From the NCBI GenBank assembly GCA_029961005.1, contig JASBVW010000009.1, forward strand, positions 1 to 14,600: DNA of 14,600 bases, read 5' to 3'. Each line of letters opens with the position of its first letter. The stretch's first letter is position 1. Source of the stretch: Bacillota bacterium. Lineage in GTDB: Bacteria; Bacillota; UBA5301; JASBVW01. Below are positions 6,761-12,775 of this stretch, one piece after another. The translations under genes and the position numbers were made by a program. The notes below the pieces were generated by a model that did no database searches, had not been told where the DNA came from, and saw only the letters and a program-made list of their open reading frames with translations.

Positions 6761-8014
6761 CTACTCCCCCCAACTGGCCAGGTATTCTTGCTGCTCCTCT
6801 GAAAGGCGGTCAATCTCCACCCCTAAAGACGCCAGTTTCAGCTCCGCCACCCGCCGGTCCAGTTCCGCCGGCACCCGGTGAACCCCCGGAGCCAACTCCC
6901 CGGCGTGCTGGTCCACGTACTGGATCGCCAGGGCCTGCAGGGCGAAGCTCAGGTCCATGATCTCGATGGGATGGCCGTCCCCGCAGGCCAGGTTGACCAG
7001 CCGGCCCTCCCCCAATAAATAGAGCCGGCGACCGTCGGACAGGACAAACTCCTCCACGTTCTGGCGCGCCGGCCGCCGCTCCACGGCCCGGGCGGCCAGT
7101 TCCGGGAGGTTGATCTCCACGTTGAAGTGGCCGGCGTTGGCCAGAACGGCCCCGTCCTTCATCAGGTCGAAGTGCTCGCCCCGCACCACGTCCCGGCAAC
7201 CCGTGGCCGTCACGAAGATGTCACCCACCCGGGCCGCCTCCCGCATGGGCAGCACCTGGTAGCCGTCCATGGCCGCCTCCAGAGCCCGGATGGGATCTAC
7301 CTCGCAGACCACCACCCGCGCCCCCAGGCCGGCGGCCCGGGCGGCGATCCCGCGCCCGCACCAGCCGTACCCGGCCACCACCACCACCTTGCCGGCCACC
7401 AGCAGGTTGGTGGTGCGCATGATCCCGTCCCAGGTGGACTGACCGGTGCCGTAGCGGTTGTCAAAAAGGTACTTGCTGTAGGCGTCGTTGACGGCCACCA
7501 TGGGAAAGCGCAGAGCCCCCTCGCGCTCCCGCGCCCGCAGCCGCAACACGCCGGTGGTGGTCTCTTCGGTCCCGCCCCGCACCCCGGGCAAAAGGTCCTG
7601 CCGCGCGGTGTGGAGCAGGTGCACCAGGTCGCCTCCGTCGTCGATGACCAGGTCCGGGCCGAAGTCCAAGGTCAAATTCAGGTGCCGGCGGTACTCCTCC
7701 TCCGTAGCGCCGTGCCAGGCGTACACCCGCAGCCCCTCTTCCACCAGAGCGGCCGCCACGGGGTCCTGAGTAGAGAGGGGGTTGCTCCCCGTCACCGCCA
7801 CCTCCGCCCCGGCGTCTCGGAGGGTCAGAGCCAAGCAGGCCGTCTTGGCCTCCAGGTGAACGGAGATGGCGATCTTGCGCCCGCGCAAGGGTAGGGAAGC
7901 GGTAAACTCCTCGCGGATCCGGTTGAGCACCGGCATGTGCCTTCGGGCCCACAAGATGCGCTGGCGCCCCTCCGGCGCCAGCGCGGGATCGCGGATGACA
8001 AACCGTTCAGACAA
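6761..8014 (-). CDS. ahcY: Adenosylhomocysteinase (S-adenosyl-L-homocysteine hydrolase)
   Basis: Cytosolic NAD-dependent enzyme that splits S-adenosylhomocysteine, the product of SAM-dependent methylation, into adenosine and homocysteine. The 417-residue protein has the family substrate segment EETTTG at 150-155, NDAYSKYLFDNRYGTGQS (176-193) and the Rossmann loop GYGWCG (G215, G217, G220). Length and C-terminus (it ends in ASWGE, without the Lys/Tyr tail of the long form) place it with the shorter Thermotoga/archaeal-type enzymes, which lack an internal insertion. The start is TTG at 8014: AAGGAG (8029-8024) lies 9 bases before it and no other start in frame fits. It follows mtnA by 29 bases and its stop precedes the mtaD ATG by 2 bases, so the genes are surely co-transcribed. 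Confidence 0.97.
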   Translation of the reverse strand: MSERFVIRDPALAPEGRQRILWARRHMPVLNRIREEFTASLPLRGRKIAISVHLEAKTACLALTLRDAGAEVAVTGSNPLSTQDPVAAALVEEGLRVYAWHGATEEEYRRHLNLTLDFGPDLVIDDGGDLVHLLHTARQDLLPGVRGGTEETTTGVLRLRAREREGALRFPMVAVNDAYSKYLFDNRYGTGQSTWDGIMRTTNLLVAGKVVVVAGYGWCGRGIAARAAGLGARVVVCEVDPIRALEAAMDGYQVLPMREAARVGDIFVTATGCRDVVRGEHFDLMKDGAVLANAGHFNVEINLPELAARAVERRPARQNVEEFVLSDGRRLYLLGEGRLVNLACGDGHPIEIMDLSFALQALAIQYVDQHAGELAPGVHRVPAELDRRVAELKLASLGVEIDRLSEEQQEYLASWGE

Positions 8015-8023
8015 AACTCACCA

Positions 8024-8029
8024 CTCCTT
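8024..8029 (-). promoter_or_regulatory. Ribosome binding site supporting the TTG start of ahcY
   Basis: AAGGAG on the minus strand lies 9 bases before the TTG at 8014-8012, and the protein begins as expected for the family. Confidence 0.7.
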
Positions 8030-8043
8030 CCGCGGCTCCACCT

Positions 8044-9102
8044 CTACATTAAAACGGGAAACCCTACCAGCCGCCGCAGATTCTCCTCGTAGGGCGGGCG
8101 CACCACGCCCCTGTCCGTGATGATGGCAGTGACCAGCCGGTTGGGCGTCACGTCGAAGGCCGGGTTGAGGACGCCGACCCCTTCCGGGGCCACCCGGTAG
8201 TCGAAGATATGGGTGACCTCCCGGGGCGAGCGCTCTTCAATGGGGATCTCCTCCCCGCTCTTGAGGCGCAGGTCTACGGTGGAGAGAGGGGCCGCCACGT
8301 AAAAGGGGATGCCGTGCTCCCGGGCCAGTATGGCCAACCCATACGTCCCGATTTTGTTGGCCACGTCGCCGTTGGCCGCGATCCGATCTGCCCCTACGAT
8401 CACCAGTTGCACCAGCTGCTTTTTCATGACGTAGGCCGCCGCCCCGTCCACGATCAGGGTTACCGGAATTCCGTCCTCCTGGAGCTCCCAGGCGGTGAGG
8501 CGCGCACCCTGGAGAAAAGGCCTGGTTTCGTCGGCGTAGACGCGGATGCCCTTGCCCTGCCGGTGGGCCTCCCGCACCACCGCCAAGGCTGTGCCGTAAT
8601 CCACGGTGGCCAGGGCCCCGGCGTTGCAGTGGGTGAGGATGCCGGACCCCGCCGGAACCAGCTCAGCCCCGTGAATCCCCAGGCGCTGGTTGGCCTCCAC
8701 GTCCTCCCGGGCAATCTCGTGCGCTTCCTTTTCCAGCTCCTCTTTGATGGCCTGTACTCCCTGGCCGCGTCGATTCAGGGCAGCCCGGCGCATCCGCTCC
8801 AGAGCCCAAAAGAGATTGACCGCCGTGGGGCGCGTGCGGCGCAGACGCTCCAAGACGGCCTCCAAATGCCGCCACAGCCCTTCCTCATCCTCCCCTGCAA
8901 ACTCCCATGCCCCCAGGACGACCCCATAGGCGGCTGCCGCTCCGATGGCCGGGGCGCCCCGGACCACCATGCGCTCGATGGCCTCTCCCACTTCCTGATG
9001 GGTGCGGCACTCCACCACCTTGACCTCCGCGGGCAGCCTGGTTTGATCCAAAAGGTACAGCACCCCTTCCCTCCACTCCAGGGTCTTAGCCCGCCTGCTC
9101 AC
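8044..9102 (-). CDS. mtnA: S-methyl-5-thioribose-1-phosphate isomerase
   Basis: Cytosolic enzyme of methionine salvage that converts 5-methylthioribose-1-phosphate to 5-methylthioribulose-1-phosphate. The 352 residues match the family length and are related to eIF2B subunits. RGAPAIGAAAAYG at 49-60, ILTHCNAGALAT with C159, and GADRIAANGDVANKIGTY with D239 are present; C159 and D239 correspond to the catalytic Cys160/Asp240 of the Bacillus subtilis enzyme. The GTG start at 9102 follows GGAGGAG with good spacing; an overlapping ATG in another frame stops after seven codons. The gene begins 18 bases after mtnP and uses the sugar phosphate that mtnP releases. No downstream mtnB, mtnW or mtnX genes are in the window, so the later fate of the sugar (methionine salvage or a DHAP shunt) is not shown. 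Confidence 0.97.
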   Translation of the reverse strand: MSRRAKTLEWREGVLYLLDQTRLPAEVKVVECRTHQEVGEAIERMVVRGAPAIGAAAAYGVVLGAWEFAGEDEEGLWRHLEAVLERLRRTRPTAVNLFWALERMRRAALNRRGQGVQAIKEELEKEAHEIAREDVEANQRLGIHGAELVPAGSGILTHCNAGALATVDYGTALAVVREAHRQGKGIRVYADETRPFLQGARLTAWELQEDGIPVTLIVDGAAAYVMKKQLVQLVIVGADRIAANGDVANKIGTYGLAILAREHGIPFYVAAPLSTVDLRLKSGEEIPIEERSPREVTHIFDYRVAPEGVGVLNPAFDVTPNRLVTAIITDRGVVRPPYEENLRRLVGFPVLM

Positions 9103-9120
9103 CCCTCATCTCCTCCCCTT

Positions 9121-9906
9121 TTAAAATTGCCCCAGCTCTCGGATGGCGTGGTGGCACCTGCACTCCCGCCCCGCCGGCATCAACTCCAAAGCCTTCCTGA
9201 GCAGGGCGCGCAGCTTCTCGGTATTGGCGGCCATGGCCTCCATCACTTCGCGGTGGGTCAGAGGAGTGGGCGAGATCCCGGCCGCCCAGTTGGTCACCAG
9301 GGCGATGGCAGCGTAGCAGATCTCCGCCTCCCGGGCCAGGACCACCTCCGGGACGTTGGTCATCCCCACCAGGTCCCCCCCCAGCCGCTGGAACATTCGG
9401 ATCTCCGCCGGGGTCTCATAGCGGGGCCCTTCCGTGCAGACGTACGTGGCCCGAGGAAAGAGGCAGACGGAGGCTTCTTTAGCGGCATGCAAAAGGAGGC
9501 GGCGCAGCTCCGGGCAGTAGGGCTCGGTGTAGTCCACGTGAACCACTCCGGCTTCCCCGCCGTCGTAGAAGGTAGAGGGGCGCCCTTTGGTAAAGTCGAT
9601 GAACTGGTCCAGGAGGACGCACTCCCCCGGGTGCAGGCGGCGATTGAGGGAACCCACCGCCGAAGTAGCCAGGATCTGCCGCACGCCCAGCATCTTCAAA
9701 GCCCAGATATTGGCCCGGTAGTTGATGCGGTGCGGCGGTATGGCGTGGCCCTGGCCGTGGCGGGCCAGGAAAGCCACCTCCCGCCCCAGGTAGGAACCTA
9801 TCCTGACGTACGCCTCCCCGTAGGGGGTGCGGACCACCTCTTCCCGCACCTCCTGCAGGATGTGCGGGTCGTACACACCCGTGCCGCCGATAATGGCCGT
9901 CTCCAC
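9121..9906 (-). CDS. mtnP: MTA phosphorylase family protein, probably S-methyl-5'-thioinosine phosphorylase
   Basis: Member of the PNP/MTAP nucleoside phosphorylase family (261 residues). It starts with the beta strand TAIIGGTG, has the ARHGQGHAIPPHRINYRANIWAL phosphate and subunit segment (48-70), TSAVGSL (81-87), CTEGPRYETPAE (157-168) and MTNVPEVVLAREA (182-194), all family hallmarks. In human MTA phosphorylase a TDYDCW segment supplies two Asp (220 and 222) that bind the adenine base. Here the matching segment is TNWAAG, with N206 and A208. Asn at this place is what 6-oxopurine enzymes such as mammalian PNP use, so methylthioinosine is the likelier substrate, fitting the deaminase gene two positions downstream. 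The GTG start follows GGGAG. First gene of the cluster; the 215-base gap to the divergent cytochrome gene must hold its promoter, which I could not place. Confidence 0.93.
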   Translation of the reverse strand: METAIIGGTGVYDPHILQEVREEVVRTPYGEAYVRIGSYLGREVAFLARHGQGHAIPPHRINYRANIWALKMLGVRQILATSAVGSLNRRLHPGECVLLDQFIDFTKGRPSTFYDGGEAGVVHVDYTEPYCPELRRLLLHAAKEASVCLFPRATYVCTEGPRYETPAEIRMFQRLGGDLVGMTNVPEVVLAREAEICYAAIALVTNWAAGISPTPLTHREVMEAMAANTEKLRALLRKALELMPAGRECRCHHAIRELGQF

Positions 9907-10106
9907 CCTGCTCTCCCTTTCTTTGGCCGCTCTGGCCCTTCTCTGGTTTATTTTTTTAATTTTCTCCTTTTGCCTGATCTTTCCTGCCCGGCCGGCCTTT
10001 AAAAGTATTTCCCGCCCCCAGCCGGCTCCCCTGCTTCAACCCGACAAAAATGGTCTGAACCGCTCGCCCCCGGAATATACTTGACCCCGGAGCGCACTCG
10101 ACCGCG

Positions 10107-10117
10107 AAAGGAGGTGA
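10107..10117 (+). promoter_or_regulatory. Strong ribosome binding site of the tetraheme cytochrome gene
   Basis: AAAGGAGGTGA, an almost complete complement of the 16S rRNA 3' end, lies just ahead of the ATG at 10122. It suggests high expression of the cytochrome. Confidence 0.85.
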
Positions 10118-10121
10118 AATC

Positions 10122-10772
10122 ATGAAACGCCCCCTCTTGATCGCACTTGTGGCCTTGGGGTGGGTGGCCCTGCTGGGCGCCGGCGCCCTGTCCGCCTCCA
10201 TCGTCAACTCCAAGCACGACCTCTCTGCCGGCAGCCTCAACGGGGGCATCACGTCCAGCGAGAGCCAGGTCTGCATCTTCTGCCACACCCCGCACAGCGC
10301 CACCGCCAACACGCCGCCGCTCTGGAACCGCAGCAAAGGGGCCGGACCGTACCAGATGTACTCAAACCCGGGCAGCATCCAGGGCCAGATCGCCGCTGCG
10401 CCCGACGGCGGGTCTGAACTCTGCCTGAGCTGCCACGACGGGACCATCGCCCTGAACAGCGTAGTCAACGAATCCGCCACCGGAACGCCGACCTTGAACG
10501 ATGCGCGCACGCCCAGCCACTTGACCGCCGACGGCAAGCTCACCGGCTACGCCCTCATCGGTACCGACCTCAGGAACGACCACCCCGTCAGCATCACTTA
10601 CGCCTACCCCGACGACCCGGGCCTGAACAACCCGGCCACGCTCTCTTTGCCGCTGTACAACAACAAAGTGCAGTGCAGCTCCTGCCACAGCGTGCACGAC
10701 CCAGCCAATACGCCCTTCCTGCGCCTCAACAACACCGGCAGCGCCCTCTGTCTGGCCTGCCACAACAAGTGA
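10122..10772 (+). CDS. Exported tetraheme c-type cytochrome
   Basis: Exported electron carrier of 216 residues. Residues 1-25 are a signal peptide (MKR, hydrophobic core, cleavage after ALSA). Four CxxCH heme-attachment motifs stand at 51-55 (CIFCH), 101-105 (CLSCH), 185-189 (CSSCH) and 210-214 (CLACH). Five further His (32, 58, 133, 154, 192) are enough to give every heme a second axial His. The pattern CxFCHTPH, CLSCHDGT, NDHP, CxSCHxxHD, LCxxCHNK resembles the doubled-CxxCH cytochromes common in metal- and sulfur-reducing bacteria. No membrane anchor or partner gene is visible, so it is either released, surface-bound or polymerised. Cytochrome maturation genes are not in the window. It stands alone between the SAH/MTA cluster and a terminator. 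A TATACT at 10076-10081 might be a -10 box but lacks a convincing -35. Confidence 0.95.
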   Translation: MKRPLLIALVALGWVALLGAGALSASIVNSKHDLSAGSLNGGITSSESQVCIFCHTPHSATANTPPLWNRSKGAGPYQMYSNPGSIQGQIAAAPDGGSELCLSCHDGTIALNSVVNESATGTPTLNDARTPSHLTADGKLTGYALIGTDLRNDHPVSITYAYPDDPGLNNPATLSLPLYNNKVQCSSCHSVHDPANTPFLRLNNTGSALCLACHNK

Positions 10773-10782
10773 GGGAGCACAA

Positions 10783-10830
10783 AAGGCGAAGTCGGGTGCA
10801 GGGTTTGGCTCCCGGCCTCGCCTTCTTTTT
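10783..10830 (+). terminator. Long hairpin terminator, possibly bidirectional
   Basis: AAGGCGA and GTCGGG pair with CCCGGC and TCGCCTT (10783-10824) around a 14-base loop, followed by CTTTTT. It ends the cytochrome transcript. The opposite strand has the same hairpin followed by TTTT, so it may also end the convergent GH18/LysM gene, which stops at 10867. Confidence 0.88.
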
Positions 10831-10866
10831 CTCTCATCTTCTCCCCCTGACCTCCACCCCGCCCCC

Positions 10867-12318
10867 TCACGCGGCCACCTTGCGGATGGTAAAGAGCTCG
10901 TCGAGGACCACCCAGTTCTGCGGGAAGTCTTGCAGCAGGTTCCAGTAGCTCACCCCCAAAAGCCCGAACTCGCGGGTGAGCCCATACTTGGCCACCAGGG
11001 AGCGCGGGTCCTCAAACCAGACCTGGTGCAGCACGCCCAGTTCGTTCACGTACTCGAACCAGGGCGACTGGGCCACCTCGTCGAAGTTGATGTTGCTGCC
11101 GTAGCGGATGGCCAGGCGCAGGGCGTCCTGGGGGCTCACGGTCTGGGCCAAGTTCTCCGGGGTGTCCGGGAGCTCCCAGTCGTACCCGTACAGGTTCATT
11201 CCCTGCAGGATCTTGCCCGGCGGGATAAGGCTCACCGCGTACTCCAGTACCCGGCGGACCAGGTTGGCGGGCGAGATGGCCCGCGGCGGCCCACCCACCC
11301 ACCCCCACTCGTAGGTCATGATGATCACGAAGTCCGCAATGCTCCCCAGGGTGGCGTAGTCGAAGGTGCCGATCCAGGGGGCGTGGGGAAAGTCGGCGTA
11401 CTTGGGGGCCATAGCCAGGCTGACCAGAAAACCTTCCGGCCGCACCGCGTCCGCCAACGCCCGGATGAAGTCGTTGTAAAGCGGGCGGTCCTCCGGGAAC
11501 ATGTTCTCGAAGTCCACCACCACGCCCGTGAAGTGGTTGGCCCGGAGGAGTTCCAGCGTCCGGGCGATGGTGGCGTCCCGCACCGCAGGGTCGGACATCA
11601 CGGCCCGGGCCAGCTCGGAGTTGAAGGTGCCGCCGTCCACGTTGGTGACAGTGGCCAGCGGGGCTACATTCTGCTCCCGGGCGACGGTCAGAAGTGGCGC
11701 AATGCTGCGCGGCGGCATGAGCAGCCCTCCCCGCCCGTCAACCCGGAATTCAAAGACCGAGACAAAGGTGAGGAAAGGCCCTACCTCACCCAGCACCCGG
11801 CGCACCGTGGTCTCCGCAAGCGGGAAGAAGAAGCCGTTGGTGAAGATGGCGGGCTTCACCGGAAGGGGCTGGGGGACGACCAGCACCTGGCCGGGGAAGA
11901 TGCGGTCGGGGTCCGGGATGGCATTGAGGCGCACCAGTGCCTCCACCGTAGTGCCAAAACGCCGGGCGATCAGGAACAGGGTATCGCCGGAGCGCACGGT
12001 GTAGCGCATGGCCTGGAAGCCGGGGATGACCAGCACCTGCCCCGGGAAGATCAGGTTGGGGTCGGGAATCCGGTTGACCCGCACCAGAGCTTCCACGGTG
12101 GTCCCGAAAAGCCGGGCGAGGGCAAAGAGCGTATCCCCGCGCCGCACCGTGTAGCGGAGGGGCTCCGGCGGCGGCTGGGGGATGATCAGGGCCTGGCCCA
12201 CGGCGAGGCGGTCCGGGTCCGGGAGGCGGTTGACCTCGATCAGGCGCTCCAGAGGCACTCCGAAGCGCTGGGCCAGGAGGAACATGGTATCTCCGGGCCT
12301 GACGACGTAGATGGTCAT
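10867..12318 (-). CDS. LysM-GH18 glycosidase, YaaH/SleL-like spore cortex hydrolase
   Basis: Peptidoglycan-binding glycoside hydrolase of 483 residues. Three LysM domains occupy about 2-47, 56-99 and 106-149, each with a YxVRxGDT start and a PGQ/GQ-x-L-x-IP end. A GH18 domain fills 155-483: the motif GVVVDFENM at 265-273 gives the DxE catalytic pair (D269, E271), and MTYEWGW and SYWNL segments match later strands of the barrel. This architecture, without a signal peptide, is that of Bacillus YaaH/SleL, an N-acetylglucosaminidase that degrades spore cortex fragments during germination, although those proteins have two LysM. The ATG at 12318 follows AAGGAGGAG and overlaps the stop codon of the upstream LysM gene by 4 bases. 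A longer frame back to 12402 is just the overlap with that gene. Activity on cortex is inferred. Confidence 0.93.
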   Translation of the reverse strand: MTIYVVRPGDTMFLLAQRFGVPLERLIEVNRLPDPDRLAVGQALIIPQPPPEPLRYTVRRGDTLFALARLFGTTVEALVRVNRIPDPNLIFPGQVLVIPGFQAMRYTVRSGDTLFLIARRFGTTVEALVRLNAIPDPDRIFPGQVLVVPQPLPVKPAIFTNGFFFPLAETTVRRVLGEVGPFLTFVSVFEFRVDGRGGLLMPPRSIAPLLTVAREQNVAPLATVTNVDGGTFNSELARAVMSDPAVRDATIARTLELLRANHFTGVVVDFENMFPEDRPLYNDFIRALADAVRPEGFLVSLAMAPKYADFPHAPWIGTFDYATLGSIADFVIIMTYEWGWVGGPPRAISPANLVRRVLEYAVSLIPPGKILQGMNLYGYDWELPDTPENLAQTVSPQDALRLAIRYGSNINFDEVAQSPWFEYVNELGVLHQVWFEDPRSLVAKYGLTREFGLLGVSYWNLLQDFPQNWVVLDELFTIRKVAA

Positions 12319-12578
12319 GGCCTTCTCCTCCTTTCCCCGGGGAGGCCGGGCGGCATGGGCGGGTGAAGAGGCAGGTAGGGCGGAGCAACCCGCGGAATAC
12401 ACAGCACCTGTCCCACCAGCAGGCGGGCCGGGTTCGTCACCTGGGGATTGGCGGCCACCAAAGCGTCAAAGGACACGTCAAACCGCTCCGCCAGGGCGGA
12501 CATGGTCTCTCCCGGCTGTACCGTGTACAATTGCCCGTCGCAGGGTGGAGGAGGCGGCAACTGGCGGCTGTCTTCCAT
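12315..12578 (-). CDS. Small LysM-domain protein
   Basis: An 87-residue protein with one LysM domain at about 17-62 (LYTVQPGETMSALAERF through GQVLCIP), flanked by a proline run at 8-12 and a Pro-rich, Arg-ended tail (63-87). It has no signal peptide and two cysteines (residues 13 and about 60). The ATG at 12578 follows AGGAGG with good spacing. Its TGA overlaps the ATG of the three-LysM GH18 gene as ATGA, so the two are translationally coupled, and the ribosome site of the second gene lies inside this one. A spore-surface or cortex-binding partner of the hydrolase is likely from context, comparable to small LysM coat-associated proteins, but no direct function can be assigned. Confidence 0.85.
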   Translation of the reverse strand: MEDSRQLPPPPPCDGQLYTVQPGETMSALAERFDVSFDALVAANPQVTNPARLLVGQVLCIPRVAPPYLPLHPPMPPGLPGERRRRP

Positions 12579-12698
12579 CTCCCTGCCCTCCTCTCTTGCT
12601 GGTCAGCATCTCACTTCAGGATATTCCCTGCTTCGGCCACAGGTCACGGGACGGGGGACCAATCGCGGAAGCTCCGGACAAACCGGTCCCGGGGCAGA

Positions 12699-12728
12699 TT
12701 GACAGTGCAAGCGGCCGTTTGTTAAAGT
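12699..12728 (+). promoter_or_regulatory. Probable sigma-A promoter of the aconitase gene
   Basis: A perfect TTGACA (12699-12704) is followed 18 bases later by TAAAGT (12723-12728, four of six matches to TATAAT). It would start transcription about 40 bases before the GTG start of the aconitase gene. It also lies in the divergent gap whose other side serves the LysM genes. Confidence 0.6.
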
Positions 12729-12759
12729 GGAGAGGACGGCCGAACCGGAAACGGGCCTT

Positions 12760-12769
12760 GGGGGGAGGA
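12760..12769 (+). promoter_or_regulatory. Ribosome binding site deciding the GTG start of the aconitase gene
   Basis: A G-rich stretch ending in GGGGAGGA lies about 6-7 bases before GTG 12776. No ATG in frame occurs nearby, and the protein begins as expected for the family. Confidence 0.7.
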
Positions 12770-12775
12770 CCAACT

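Noticed and set aside
8209..10002. A 597-codon plus-strand frame across mtnA and mtnP
   Set aside because: It is a shadow of two well-defined enzymes on the other strand and has no recognisable domain or proper ribosome site.
9907..10121. SAM or SAH riboswitch upstream of mtnP, and divergent promoters in this gap
   Set aside because: No conserved riboswitch core, no terminator hairpin with T run before mtnP, and only half-matching promoter boxes were seen. A covariance-model search would decide.
10930..12366. A 478-codon plus-strand frame opposite the LysM-GH18 gene
   Set aside because: Composition is His/Arg/Pro/Gly-rich antisense of LysM repeats; no motif and no ribosome site.
12319..12402. 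N-terminal extension of the LysM-GH18 protein by 28 residues
   Set aside because: It is the other-frame reading of the small LysM gene; a strong ribosome site precedes the ATG at 12318.
12579..12690. Sporulation sigma-factor promoter for the LysM gene pair
   Set aside because: Partial matches to sigma-G/E boxes were seen but spacing and -10 elements did not fit.
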